Made by a program: the position numbers and the translations under genes. Source: Rhipicephalus microplus (lineage: Eukaryota > Arthropoda > Arachnida > Ixodida > Ixodidae). Taken from it: DNA of 64,000 bases. Below, piece by piece: positions 52,100 through 62,582 of this stretch. Every line of letters begins with the position of its first letter. Position 1 is the stretch's first letter. The notes under the pieces are model-generated. The model had not been told where the DNA came from. It worked only from the letters and a program-made list of their open reading frames with translations, and did no database searches. The stretch is from assembly GCF_043290135.1 (NCBI RefSeq), contig NW_027464602.1, positions 186,001 through 250,000 on the forward strand. The letters are read 5' to 3'.

Positions 52100-55000
52100 A
52101 GCCAATTGCGCCACGGAGACAGTCCTGCTCCACTCTCACCACCATAAGAACATATCTTCAAAGCTATCAGCCCAAAGAAAAAAAGCGCCGCACCACCACC
52201 GGGTGGGCTCGAACATCCAACCTTTCGGTTAACAGCCGATCGCGCTAGCCAATTGCCCCACGGAGACAGTCGTGCTCCACTCTACCACCGTCAGAACATT
52301 TCATCAGAGCTATCACCCCAAAGAAAAAAAAAGCGCCGCACCACCACCGGTTGCGCTCGAACCTCCAACCTTTCGGTTAACAGCCGGTCGCCCTAGCCAA
52401 TTGCGCCACGAAGACAGTCCTGCTCCACTCTCACCACCATCAGAACATATTTTCAAAGCTATTACCGCAAAGAAAAAGCAACACACCACTCCCGGAAGGG
52501 CTCGAAACTCCAACCTTTCGGTTAACAGCCGATCGCGCTAGCCCATTGCGCTACGGATGCAGTCTTGCTCCACTCTCACCATCATCAGAACATATCTTCA
52601 AAGCTATCAGCGCAAGGAAAAAAAAGCGCTGCACCACCACCAGGTGGGCTCGAACCTCCAACCTTTCGGTTAACAGCCGATCGCGCTAGCCCATTGCGCC
52701 ACGGAGACAGTCTTGCTCCACTCTCACCACCATCAGAACATATCTTCAAAGCTATCAGCGCAAAGAAAAAAGCAACACACCACTCCCGGGAGGGCTCGAA
52801 ACTCCAACCTTTCGGTCAACAGCCGATTGCGCTAGCCAATTGCGCCACGGAGACAGTACTGCTCCACTCTCACCACCATCAGAACATATCTTCAAAGCTA
52901 TCAGCCCAAAGAAAAAAAAGTGCCATACCACCACCGGGTGGGCTCGAACCTCCGACCTTTTGGTTAACAGCCCATCGCGCTAGCCAATTGCGCCATGGAG
53001 ACAGTCCTGCACCACTCTCACCACCATCACAACATATCTTCCAAGCTATCAGCCCGAAGAAAAAAAAGCGCCGCACCACCACCGGGTGGGCTCGAACCTC
53101 CAACTTTTCGGTTAACAGCCGATCACGCTAGCCAATTGCGCCACGGAGACAGTCATGCTTCACTCTCACCACCATCAGAACATATCTTCAAAGCTATCAG
53201 CACAAAGAAAAAACAGCGCCCCAGCATCACCGGGTGGGCTCGAACTTCCAACCTTTCGGTTAACAGCCGATCGCGCTAGCCAACTGCGCCAAGGAGACAG
53301 TCCTGCTCCACTATCACCACCATCAGAACATATCTTCAAAGCTATCAGCCCAACGAAAAAAAAGCGCCATACCACCACCGGGTGGGCTCGAACCTCCGAC
53401 CTTTTGGTTAACAGCCCATCGCGCTAGCCAATTGCGCCAAGGAGACAGTCCTGCACCACTCTCACCACCATCGGAACATATCTTCAAAGCTATCAGCCCA
53501 AAGAAAAAAAAGCGCTGCACCACCACCGGGTGGGCTCGAACCTCCAAATTTTCGGTTAACAGCCGATCACGCTAGCCAATTGCGCCACGGAGACAGTCCT
53601 GCTCCACTCTCACCACCATCAGGACATATCTTCAAAGCTATCAGCAAACAGAAAAAAAAGCGCCGCACCACCACCGGGTGGGCTCGAACCTCCAACCTTT
53701 CGGTTAACAGCCCATCGCGCTAGCCAATTGCGCCATGAAGACAGTCCTGCACCACTCTCACCACCATCACAACATATCTTCAAAGCTATCAGCCCAAAGA
53801 AAAAAAAGCGCCGCACCACCACCGGTAGGCTCGAACCTCCAACTTTTCGGTTAGCAGCCGATCGCGCTAGCCAACTGCACCAAGGAGACAGTCCTGCTCC
53901 ACTCTCACCACCATCAGAACTTATCTTCAAACCTATCAGCACAAAGAAAAAAAAGCGCCCCAGCATCACCGGGTGGGCTCGAACTTCCAACCTTTCGGTT
54001 AACAGCCAATCGCGCTAGCCAGCTGGGCCAAGGAGACAGTCGTGCTCCACTCTCACCACCATCAGAATATATCTTCAAAGCTATCAGCGCAGAGAAAAAA
54101 GCAACACACCACCACCGGGTGGGCTCAAACATCCAACTTTTCGGTTAACAGCCGATCACACTAGCCAATTGCGCCACGGAGACAGTCCTGCTCCACTCTC
54201 ACCACCATCAGAACATATCTTCAAAGCTATCAGCCCACAGAAAAAAAGCGCCGCGCAACCACCGGGTAGGCTCGAACCTCCAACTTTTCGGTTAACAGCC
54301 GATCGCGCTAGCCAATTGCGCCACGGAGACAGTCCTGCTCCACTCTCACCACCATAAGAACATAACTTCAAAGCTATCAGCCCAAAGAAAAAAATGCGCC
54401 GCACCACCACCGGGTGGGCTCGAACATCCAACCTTTCGGTTAACAGCCGATCGCGCTAGCCAATTGCCCCACGGAGACAGTCGTGGTCCACTCTACCACC
54501 GTCAGAACATTTCATCAGAGCTATCACCCCAAATAAAAAAAAAGCGCCGCACCACCACCGGTTGCGCTCGAACCTCCAACCTTTCGGTTAACAGCCGGTC
54601 GCCCTAGCCAATTGCGCCACGAAGACAGTCCTGCTCCACTCTCACCACCATCAGAACATATCTTCAAAGCTATTACCGCAAAGAAAAAAGCAACACACCA
54701 CTCCCGGAAGGGCTCGAAACTCCAACCTTTCGGTTAACAGCCGATCGCGCTAGCCCATTGCGCTACGGATGCAGTCTTGCTCCACTCTCAGCATCATCAG
54801 AACATATCTTCAAAGCTATCAGCGCAAGGAAAAAAAAGCGCTGCACCACCACTAGGTGGGCTCGAACCTCCAACCTTTCGGTTAACAGCCGATCGCGCTA
54901 GCCCATTGCGCCACGGAGACAGTCTTCCCCCACTCTCACCACCATCAGAACATATCTTCAAAGCTATCAGCGCAAAGAAAAAAGCAACACACCACTCCCG

Positions 55001-56075
55001 GGAGGGCTCGAAACTCCAACCTTTCGGTCAACAGCCGATTGCGCTAGCCAATTGCGCCACGGAGACAGTACTGCTCCACTCTCACCACCATCAGAACATA
55101 TCTTCAAAGCTATCAGCCTAAAGAAAAAAAAAGCGCCATACCACCACCGGGTGGGCTCGAACCTCCGACCTTTTGGTTAACAGCCCATCGCGCTAGCCAA
55201 TTGCGCCATGGAGACAGTCCTGCACCACTCTCACCACCATCACAACATATCTTCCAAGCTATCAGCCCGAAGAAAAAAAAGCGCCGCACCACCACCGGGT
55301 GGGCTCGAACCTCCAACTTTTCGGTTAACAGCCGATCACGCTAGCCAATTGCGCCACGGAGACAGTCATGCTTCACTCTCACCACCATCAGAACATATCT
55401 TCAAAGCTATCAGCACAAAGAAAAAAAAGCGCCCCAGCATCACCGGGTGGGCTCGAACTTCCAACCTTTCGGTTAACAGCCGATCGCGCTAGCCAACTGC
55501 GCCAAGGAGACAGTCCTGCTCCACTATCACCACCATCAGAACATATCTTCAAAGCTATCAGCCCAACGAAAAAAAAGCGCCATACCACCACCGGGTGGGC
55601 TCGAACCTCCGACCTTTTGGTTAACAGCCCATCGCGCTAGCCAATTGCGCCAAGGAGACAGTCCTGCTCCACTCTCACCACCATCGGAACATATCTTCAA
55701 AGCTATCAGCCCAAAGAAAAAAAAGCGCTGCACCACCACCGGGTGGGCTCGAACCTCCAAATTTTCGGTTAACAGCCGATCACGCTAGCCAATTGCGCCA
55801 CGGAGACAGTCATGCTCCACTCTCACCACCATCAGGACATATCTTCAAAGCTATCAGCAAACAGAAAAAAAAGCGCCGCACCACCACCGGGTGGGCTCGA
55901 ACCTCCAACCTTTCGGTTAACAGCCCATCGCGCTAGCCAATTGCGCCATGTAGACAGTCCTGCACCACTCTCACCACCATCACAACATATCTTCAAAGCT
56001 ATCAGCCCAAAGGAAAAAAAGCGCCGCATCACCACCGGGTGGGCTCGAACCTCCAACTTTTCGGTTAGCAGCCAA
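52100..56075 (-). repeat. Higher-order duplication of 15 units (offset ~2,212 bp)
   Basis: About 52100-53860 recurs at 54312-56075. A separate string, 51257-51830, recurs at 53914-54480 with an offset of 2,657 bp (18 units), so the two events interleave. Copies are near-identical apart from single bases and A-run length. Confidence 0.75.
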
Positions 56076-59000
56076 TCACGCTAGCCAATTGCGCCACGGA
56101 GACAGTCCTGCTTCACTCTCACCACCATCAGAACATATCTTCAAAGCTATCAGCACAAAGAAAAAAAGCGCCCCAGCATCACCGGGTGGGCTCGAACTTC
56201 CAACCTTTCGGTTAACAGCCGATCGCGCTAGCCAACTGCGCCAAGGAGACAGTCGTGCTCCACTCTCACCACCATCAGAACATATCTTCAAAGCTATCAG
56301 CGCAAAGAAAAAAGCAACATACCACTCCAGGGAGGGCTCGAAACTCCAACCTTTCGGTTAACAGCCGATCGCGCAAGCCAATGGCGCCACGGAGACAGTC
56401 CTGCTCCACTCTTACCACCATTGGAACATATCTTCAAAGCTATCAGCCCAAAGAAAAAAAAAAGCGCTGCACCACCAACGGGTGGGCTCGAACCTCCAAC
56501 TTTCCGGTTAACAGCCGATCACGCTAGCCAATTGCGCCACGGAGACAGTCCTGCTCCACTCTCACCATCATCAGAACATATCTTCAAAGCTATCAGCCCA
56601 AAGAAAAAAAAGCGCCGCACCACCACCGGGTGGGCTCGAACCTCCAACTTTCCAGTTAACAGCCGGTCACGCTAGCCAATTGCGCCACGGAGACAGTCCT
56701 GCTCCACTCTTACCCCCATCAGAACATATCTTCAAAGCTATCAGCCCACAGAAAAAAAAAGCGCCGCGCAACCACCGGGTAGGCTCGAACCTCCAACTTT
56801 TCGATTAACAGCCGATCGCGCTAGCCAATTGCGCCACGGAGACATTCCTGCTCCACTCTCACCACCATAAGAACATATCTTCAAAGCTATCAGCCCAAAA
56901 AAAAGCGCCGCACCACCACCGGGTGGGCTTGAACATCCAACCTTTCGGTTAACAGCCGATCGCGCTAGCCAATTGCCCCACGGAGACAGTCGTGCTCCAC
57001 TCTCACCACCGTAAGAACATTTCTTCAGAGCTATGACCCCAAAGAAAAAAAAAGTGCCGCACCACCACCGGTTGCGCTTGAACCTCCAACTTTTCGGTTA
57101 ACAGCCGATCGCGCTAGCCAATTGCCCCACGGAGACAGTCGTGCTCCACTCTCACCACCGTAAGAACATTTCTTCAGAGCTATGACCCCAAAGAAAAAAA
57201 AAGTACCGCACCACCACCGGTTGCGCTTGAACCTCCAACTTTTCGGTTAACAGCCGATCGCGCTAGCCAATTGCGCCACGAAGACAGTCCTGCTCCACTC
57301 TCACCACCATTAGAACATATCTTCAAAGCTATTACCGCAAAGAAAAAAGCAACACACCACTCCCGGGAGGGCTCGAAACTCCAACCTTTCGGTTAACAGC
57401 CGAGCGCGCTAGCCCATTGCGCTACGGAGGCAGTCTTGCTCCACTCTCACCATCATCAGAACATATCTTCGAAGCTATCAGCGCAAAGAAAAAAAAGCGC
57501 TGCACCACCACCAGGTGGGCTCGAACCTCCAATCTTTCGGTTAACAGCCGATCGCGCTAGCCCATTGCGCCACGGAGACAGTCTTGCTCCACTCTCACCA
57601 CCATGAGAACATATCTTCAAAGCTATCAGCGCAAAGAAAAAAGCAACACACCACTCCCGGGAGGGCTCGAAACTCCAACCTTTCGGTCAACAGCCGATCG
57701 CGCTAGCCAATTGCGCCACGGAGACAGTCCTGCTCCACTATCACCACCATCAGAACATATCTTCAAAGCTATCAGCCCAACGAAAAAAAAGCGCCATACC
57801 ACCACCGGGTGGGCTCGAACCTCCGACCTTTTGGTTAACAGCCCATCGCGCTAGCCAATTGCGCCATGGAGACAGTCCTGCTCCACTCTCACCACCATCA
57901 GAACATATCTTCAAAGCTATCAGCCCAAAGAAGAAAAAGCGCTGCACCACCACCGGGTGGGCTCGAACCTCCAAATTTTCGGTTAACAGCCGATCACGCT
58001 AGCCAATTGCGCCACGGAGACAGTCCTGCTCCACTCTCACCACCATCAGGACATATCTTCAAAGCTATCAGCAAACAGAAAAAAAGCACCGCACCACCAC
58101 CGGGTGGGCTCGAACCTCCAACCTTTCGGTTAACAGCCAATCGCGCAAGCCAATTGCGCCACGGAGACAGTCCTGCTCAACTCTCACCACCATCAGGACA
58201 TATCTTCAAAGCTATCAGCAAACAGAAAAAAAAAGCGCCGCACCACCACCGGGTGGGCTCGAACCTCCAACCTTTCGGTTAACAGCCCATCGCGCTAGCC
58301 AATTGCGCCATGTAGACAGTCCTGCACCACTCTCACCACCATCACAACATATCTTCAAAGCTATCAGCCCAAAGAAAAAAAAGCACCGCACCACCACCGG
58401 GAGGGCTCGAACCTCCAACCTTTCGGTTAACAGCCAATCTCGCCAGCCAATTGCGCCACGGAGACAGTCCTGCTCCACTCTCACCACCATCAGAACATAT
58501 CTTCAAAGCTATCAGCACAAAGGAAAAAAAGCGCCCCAGCATCACCAGGTGGGCTCGAACTTCCAACCTTTCGGTTAACAGCCGATCGCGCTAGCCAACT
58601 GCGCCAAGGAGCCAGTCGTGCTCCACTCTCACCACCATCAGAACATATCTTCAAAGCTATCAGCGCAAAGAAAAAAGCAACACACCACTCCAAGGAGGGC
58701 TCGAAACTCCAACCTTTCGGTTAACAGCCGCTCGCGCTAGCCAATGGCGCAACGCAGACAGTCCTGCTCCACTCTTACCACCATTAGAACATATCTTCAA
58801 AGCTATCAGCCCAAAGAAAAAAAAGCGCCGCACCACCACCGGGTGGGCTCGAGCCTCCAACTTTTCGGTTAACAGCCGATCACGCTAGCCAATTGCGTCA
58901 CGGAGACAGTCCTGCTCCACTCTCACCACCATCAGAACATATCTTCAAAGCTATCAGCCCACAGAAAAAAAAGCGCCGCACCACCACCGGGTGGGCTCGA

Positions 59001-61302
59001 ACCTCCAACTTTTCGGTTAACAGCCGATCACGCTAGCCAATTGCGCCACGGAGATAGTCCTGCTTCACTTTCACCACCATCATAACATATCTTCAAAGCT
59101 ATCAGCCCAAAGAAAAAAAAAGCGCCGCACCACCACCGGGTGGGCTCAAACTACCAACTTTTCGGTTAACAGCCGATCACGCTAGCGAATTGCGCCACGG
59201 AGACAGTCCTGCCCCACTATCACCACCATCAGAACATATCTTCAAAGCTATCAGCCCAAAGAAAAAAAAGCGCCGCAGCACCACCGGGTGGGCTCGAACC
59301 TCCAACTGTTCGGTTAACTGCCGATCACGCTAGCCAATTGCGCCACAGAGACAGTCCTGCTTCACTCTCACCACCATCATAACATATCTTCAAAGCTATC
59401 AGCCCAAAGAAAAAAAGCGCCGCACCACCACCGGGTGGGCTCGAAATTCCAACCTTTCGGTTAACTGCCGATCGCGCTAGCCAATGGCGCCACGGAGACA
59501 GTCCTGCTCCACTCTTACCACCATTAGAACATATCTTCAAAGCTATCAGCCCAAAGAAAAAAAAAGCGCCGCACCACCAACGGGTGGACTCGAACCTCCA
59601 ACTATCCGGTTAACAGCCGATCACGCTAGCCAATTGCGCCACGGAGACAGTCCTGCTCCACTCTCACCACCATCAGAACATATCTTCAAAGCTATCAGCA
59701 CAAAGAAAAAAAAGCGCCCCAGCATCACCGGGTGGGCTCGAACTTCCAACCTTTCGGTTAACAGCCGATCGCGCTAGCCAACTGCGCCAAGGAGACAGTC
59801 TTGCTCCACTCTCACCACCATCAGAACATATCTTCAAAGCTATCAGCCCAAAGAAAAAAAAGCGCCGCACCACCACCGGGTGGGCTCGAACATCCAACCT
59901 TTCGGTTAACAGCCGATCGCGCTAGCCAATTGCCCCACGGAGACAGTAGTGCTCCACTCTCACCACCGTCAGAACATTTCTTCAGAGCTATCACTCCAAA
60001 GAAAAAAAAAGCGCCGCACCACCACCGGTTGCGCTCGAACCTCCAACTTTTCGGTTAACAGCCGATCGCGCTAGCCAATTGCGCCACGAAGACAGTCCTG
60101 CTTCCCTCTCACCACCATCAGAACATATCTTCAAAGCTATCAGCCCAAAGAAAAAAAAAAGCGCCGCACCACCACCGGGTGGGCTCAAACTACCAACTTT
60201 TCGGTTAACAGCCGATCACGCTAGCGAATTGCGCCACGGAGACAGTCCTGCTCCACTATCACCACCATCAGAACATATCTTCAAAGCTATCAGCCCAAAG
60301 AAAAAAAAGCGCCGCAGCCCCACCGGGTGGGCTCGAACCTCCAACCTTTCGGTTAACAGCCGATCGCGCTAGCCCATTGCCCCACGGAGAGAGTCTTGCT
60401 CCACTCTCACCACCATCAGAACATATCTTCAAAGCTATCAGCGCAAAGAAAAAAGCAACACACCACTCCCGGGAGGGCTCGAAACTCCTACTTTTCGGTC
60501 AACAGCCGATCGCGCTAGCCAATTGCGCCACGGAGACAGTACTGCTCCACTCTCACCACCATCAGAACATATCTTCAAAGCTATCGGCCCAAAGAAAAAA
60601 AAAGCGCCATACTACCACCGGGTGGGCTCGAACCTCCGACCTTTTTGTTAACAGCCCATCGCGCTAGCCAATTGCGCCATGGAGACAGTCCTGCACCACT
60701 CTCACCACCATCAGAACATATCTTCAAAGCTATCAGCCCAAAGAAAAAAAAGCGCCGCACCACCACCGGGTGGGCTCGAACCTCCAACTTTTCGGTTAAC
60801 AGCCGATCACGCTAGCCAATTGCGCCACGGAGACAGTCCTGCTTCACTCTCACCACCATCAGAACATATCTTCAAAGCTATCAGCACAAAGCAAAAAGCG
60901 CCCCAGCATCACCGGGTGGGCTCGAACTTCCAACCTTTCGGTTAACAGCCGATCGCGCTAGCCAACTGCGCCAAGGAGATAGTCGTGCTCCACACTCACC
61001 ACCATCAGAACATATCTTCAAAGCTATCAGCGCAAAGAAAAAAGCAACACACCACTCCAGGAGGGCTCGAAACTCCAACCTTTCGGTTAACTGCCGATCG
61101 CGCTAGCCAATGGCGCCACGGAGACGGTCCTGCTCCACTCTTACCACCATTAGAACATATCTTCAAAGCTATCAGCCCGAAGAAAAAAAAGCGCCGCAGC
61201 ACCACCGGGTGGGCTCGAACCTCCAACTGTTCGGTTAACTGCCGATCACGCTAGCCAATTGCGCCACAGAGACAGTCCTGCTTCACTCTCACCACCATCA
61301 TA

Positions 61303-61315
61303 ACATATCTTCAAA
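61303..61315. repeat. Target-site duplication, left copy
   Basis: ACATATCTTCAAA stands immediately before the Penelope-like element and again immediately after it. It is part of the normal array spacer, where it occurs once per unit, so a second copy at the junction marks the duplication. Confidence 0.8.
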
Positions 61316-61350
61316 AGAATGGTAAGTTGGGCTAGTTGGTACTGATCCAT
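61316..61350 (+). other. 35-bp terminal extension of the Penelope-like element
   Basis: These bases (AGAATGGTAAGTTGGG...) lie outside the inverted repeat and have no counterpart at the right end. A terminal extension of about this length is described for Penelope elements; the match in kind is from memory. Confidence 0.5.
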
Positions 61351-61645
61351 AAGGTATGTAACTGCGCAAAAAACTGACGGAAACACGAAGGAGAGAAAAA
61401 GGACAGACAAGCGCAGACTATCAACTGACGCTTTATTGCAAGAACGAGGCAATATATATAATAGGCAGAAAAAAGCAAGAGGGGGCAAAGGGGGAGGAGA
61501 AAAAACACGAGGGACCAAATCACCAAACTTAGGCACATCAAGCATAGCACACCCGTCATACAAAACCAAGATAGCTTAACTCCTTATCATGTATGGCCAC
61601 AGAGGGAACACTAACACAAGACACAGATTTCTTGTGAATATGCGC
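61351..61645 (-). repeat. Inverted repeat, left arm (295 bp)
   Basis: This is the reverse complement of 62275-62569: position p pairs with 123920 minus p with no gap, and every stretch compared matched. It holds the inverted copy of the last 29 codons of the endonuclease ORF and the 3' UTR, including AATAAA at 61437-61432. Confidence 0.9.
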
Positions 61646-61689
61646 TCTGCACTGAAGAAATCTGCACTGCACTGAAGAAATCCTGCACT
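61646..61689 (+). other. Junction between inverted copy and coding fragment
   Basis: This short stretch contains CTGCACTGAAGAAATC twice with one interruption and no coding match. It marks where the inverted 3' copy was joined to the truncated coding region. Small junction repeats suggest template switching or repair during insertion. Confidence 0.5.
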
Positions 61690-62364
61690 CATTTAGTCGG
61701 TAACAGTTTTTCTGGGCAGGTGCAAAAACTGAGACAGGCAGGATATCCACGGGACTTATTGGTAAAGGTCTGCGAGAAGTTGATTAAGAAGTATAAAGGA
61801 GGTCCAGGTAATGGTTGTGACCTGGATGAGAAGGCGCAGCATAAAATTTTTGCTGTTCTTCCTTATATTCATGGTTTTACCCACCGCCTGAAAAAGGTTG
61901 CATCAAGATATGATGTCCAAGTGGTTATTTCTGCCAGGAACAAGTTATCCACTTTATGTGCCAAAGTAGATAGACGAGTCGCGAATCAGCGAAATGTCCA
62001 GCAACACACATGCAATGTTAGTCATATTCATAATTATGTATCTTGTATCACCGGTGTTGTCTACTCCATACCCTTGTCATGCGGTCGTGTGTACGTGGGA
62101 CAAACAGGTCGCTGTCTAAATGTTAGACTTCGAGAACATTTTAATTCTTTAAAAGGCCACTCCGGCCTTCATCTGGCAGCCCACTGTAAGAAATGCGGCT
62201 GCGCTCCGCTGTTCGGTGATACTTCTGTGTTGTTCCGGCATAAGAACCAAAGAGTGCGCGAACTTATTGAGGCTGCGCATATTCACAAGAAATCTGTGTC
62301 TTGTGTTAGTGTTCCCTCTGTGGCCATACATGATAAGGAGTTAAGCTATCTTGGTTTTGTATGA
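61690..62364 (+). CDS. Penelope-like polyprotein fragment with GIY-YIG endonuclease
   Basis: The open frame gives about 224 residues to a TGA and has no proper start ATG, consistent with 5' truncation. Numbering from the GTG at 61720: QAGYP near 6-10 and the stretch to about 85 (LPYIHGFTHRLKKV) resemble the linker after the Penelope RT. VVYSIPLSCGRVYVGQTGR at 113-131 is the GIY-YIG core (VYS and YVG), followed by R136 and REHF at 138-141. Cysteines at 98, 109, 121, 156, 159 and 161 and several histidines could form the zinc-binding group known in these endonucleases. The domain nicks DNA at the target site. The last 29 codons lie within the right inverted-repeat arm. With RT absent this is a relic, not a functional protein gene. 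Confidence 0.82.
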   Translation, partial: HLVGNSFSGQVQKLRQAGYPRDLLVKVCEKLIKKYKGGPGNGCDLDEKAQHKIFAVLPYIHGFTHRLKKVASRYDVQVVISARNKLSTLCAKVDRRVANQRNVQQHTCNVSHIHNYVSCITGVVYSIPLSCGRVYVGQTGRCLNVRLREHFNSLKGHSGLHLAAHCKKCGCAPLFGDTSVLFRHKNQRVRELIEAAHIHKKSVSCVSVPSVAIHDKELSYLGFV

Positions 62365-62569
62365 CGGGTGTGCTATGCTTGATGTGCCTAAGTTTGGTGA
62401 TTTGGTCCCTCGTGTTTTTTCTCCTCCCCCTTTGCCCCCTCTTGCTTTTTTCTGCCTATTATATATATTGCCTCGTTCTTGCAATAAAGCGTCAGTTGAT
62501 AGTCTGCGCTTGTCTGTCCTTTTTCTCTCCTTCGTGTTTCCGTCAGTTTTTTGCGCAGTTACATACCTT
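62275..62569 (+). repeat. Inverted repeat, right arm (295 bp), element 3' end
   Basis: It includes the end of the endonuclease ORF, the stop, the 3' UTR and AATAAA at 62483-62488. It pairs with the left arm across a spacer of 629 bp, so a transcript across the element would fold into a long perfect hairpin. Confidence 0.9.
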
Positions 62570-62582
62570 ACATATCTTCAAA
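62570..62582. repeat. Target-site duplication, right copy
   Basis: ACATATCTTCAAA is repeated here exactly, followed by the normal spacer continuation GCTATCAGCCC. The left copy is followed by element sequence. Confidence 0.8.

Larger units (their letters stand above)
9310..61302 (-). repeat. tRNA-Asn-derived ~148-bp satellite array, block B
   Basis: About 52 kb holds roughly 350 units, all in one orientation, with no other gene or unique sequence seen. The subtypes of block A recur here in ordered strings. One has CATTTCTTCAGAGC in the spacer and CCGGTTGCGCTCG before the T-loop. One has CCCAGCATCACCGG in the trailer. One has CCATACCACCACCGG with GACCTTTTGGTTAACAGCCC. One has GCGCAACCACCGGGTAGG. 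Strings of 10-33 units recur at fixed offsets, listed separately. Most units keep GTT as anticodon. The many open frames of 60-190 codons on both strands are repeat translations with no start context or independent conservation, and are not annotated as genes. Confidence 0.95.
61316..62569 (+). mobile_element. 5'-truncated Penelope-like element with inverted 3' copy
   Basis: This 1,254-bp insertion reads on the plus strand, opposite to the satellite units and the LINE. In order it has a 35-bp extension, an inverted copy of the element's own 3' end (61351-61645), a short junction, the C-terminal part of the Penelope polyprotein with its GIY-YIG endonuclease, and the 3' end itself (62275-62569). 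The reverse transcriptase core is missing. Partly inverted terminal repeats, 5' truncation and a short terminal extension are recognised features of Penelope-like elements. A 13-bp target duplication flanks it. With no RT it cannot move on its own. Confidence 0.85.

Noticed and set aside
9310..61302. CRISPR-like array
   Set aside because: The repeats are 148 bp with no alternating unique spacers of constant length, and the elements present are eukaryotic.
61246..61569. Frame starting MVLYDGCAMLDV on both strands of the Penelope-like element
   Set aside because: It appears twice only because of the inverted repeat and lies in the 3' UTR. Its end runs into satellite sequence.
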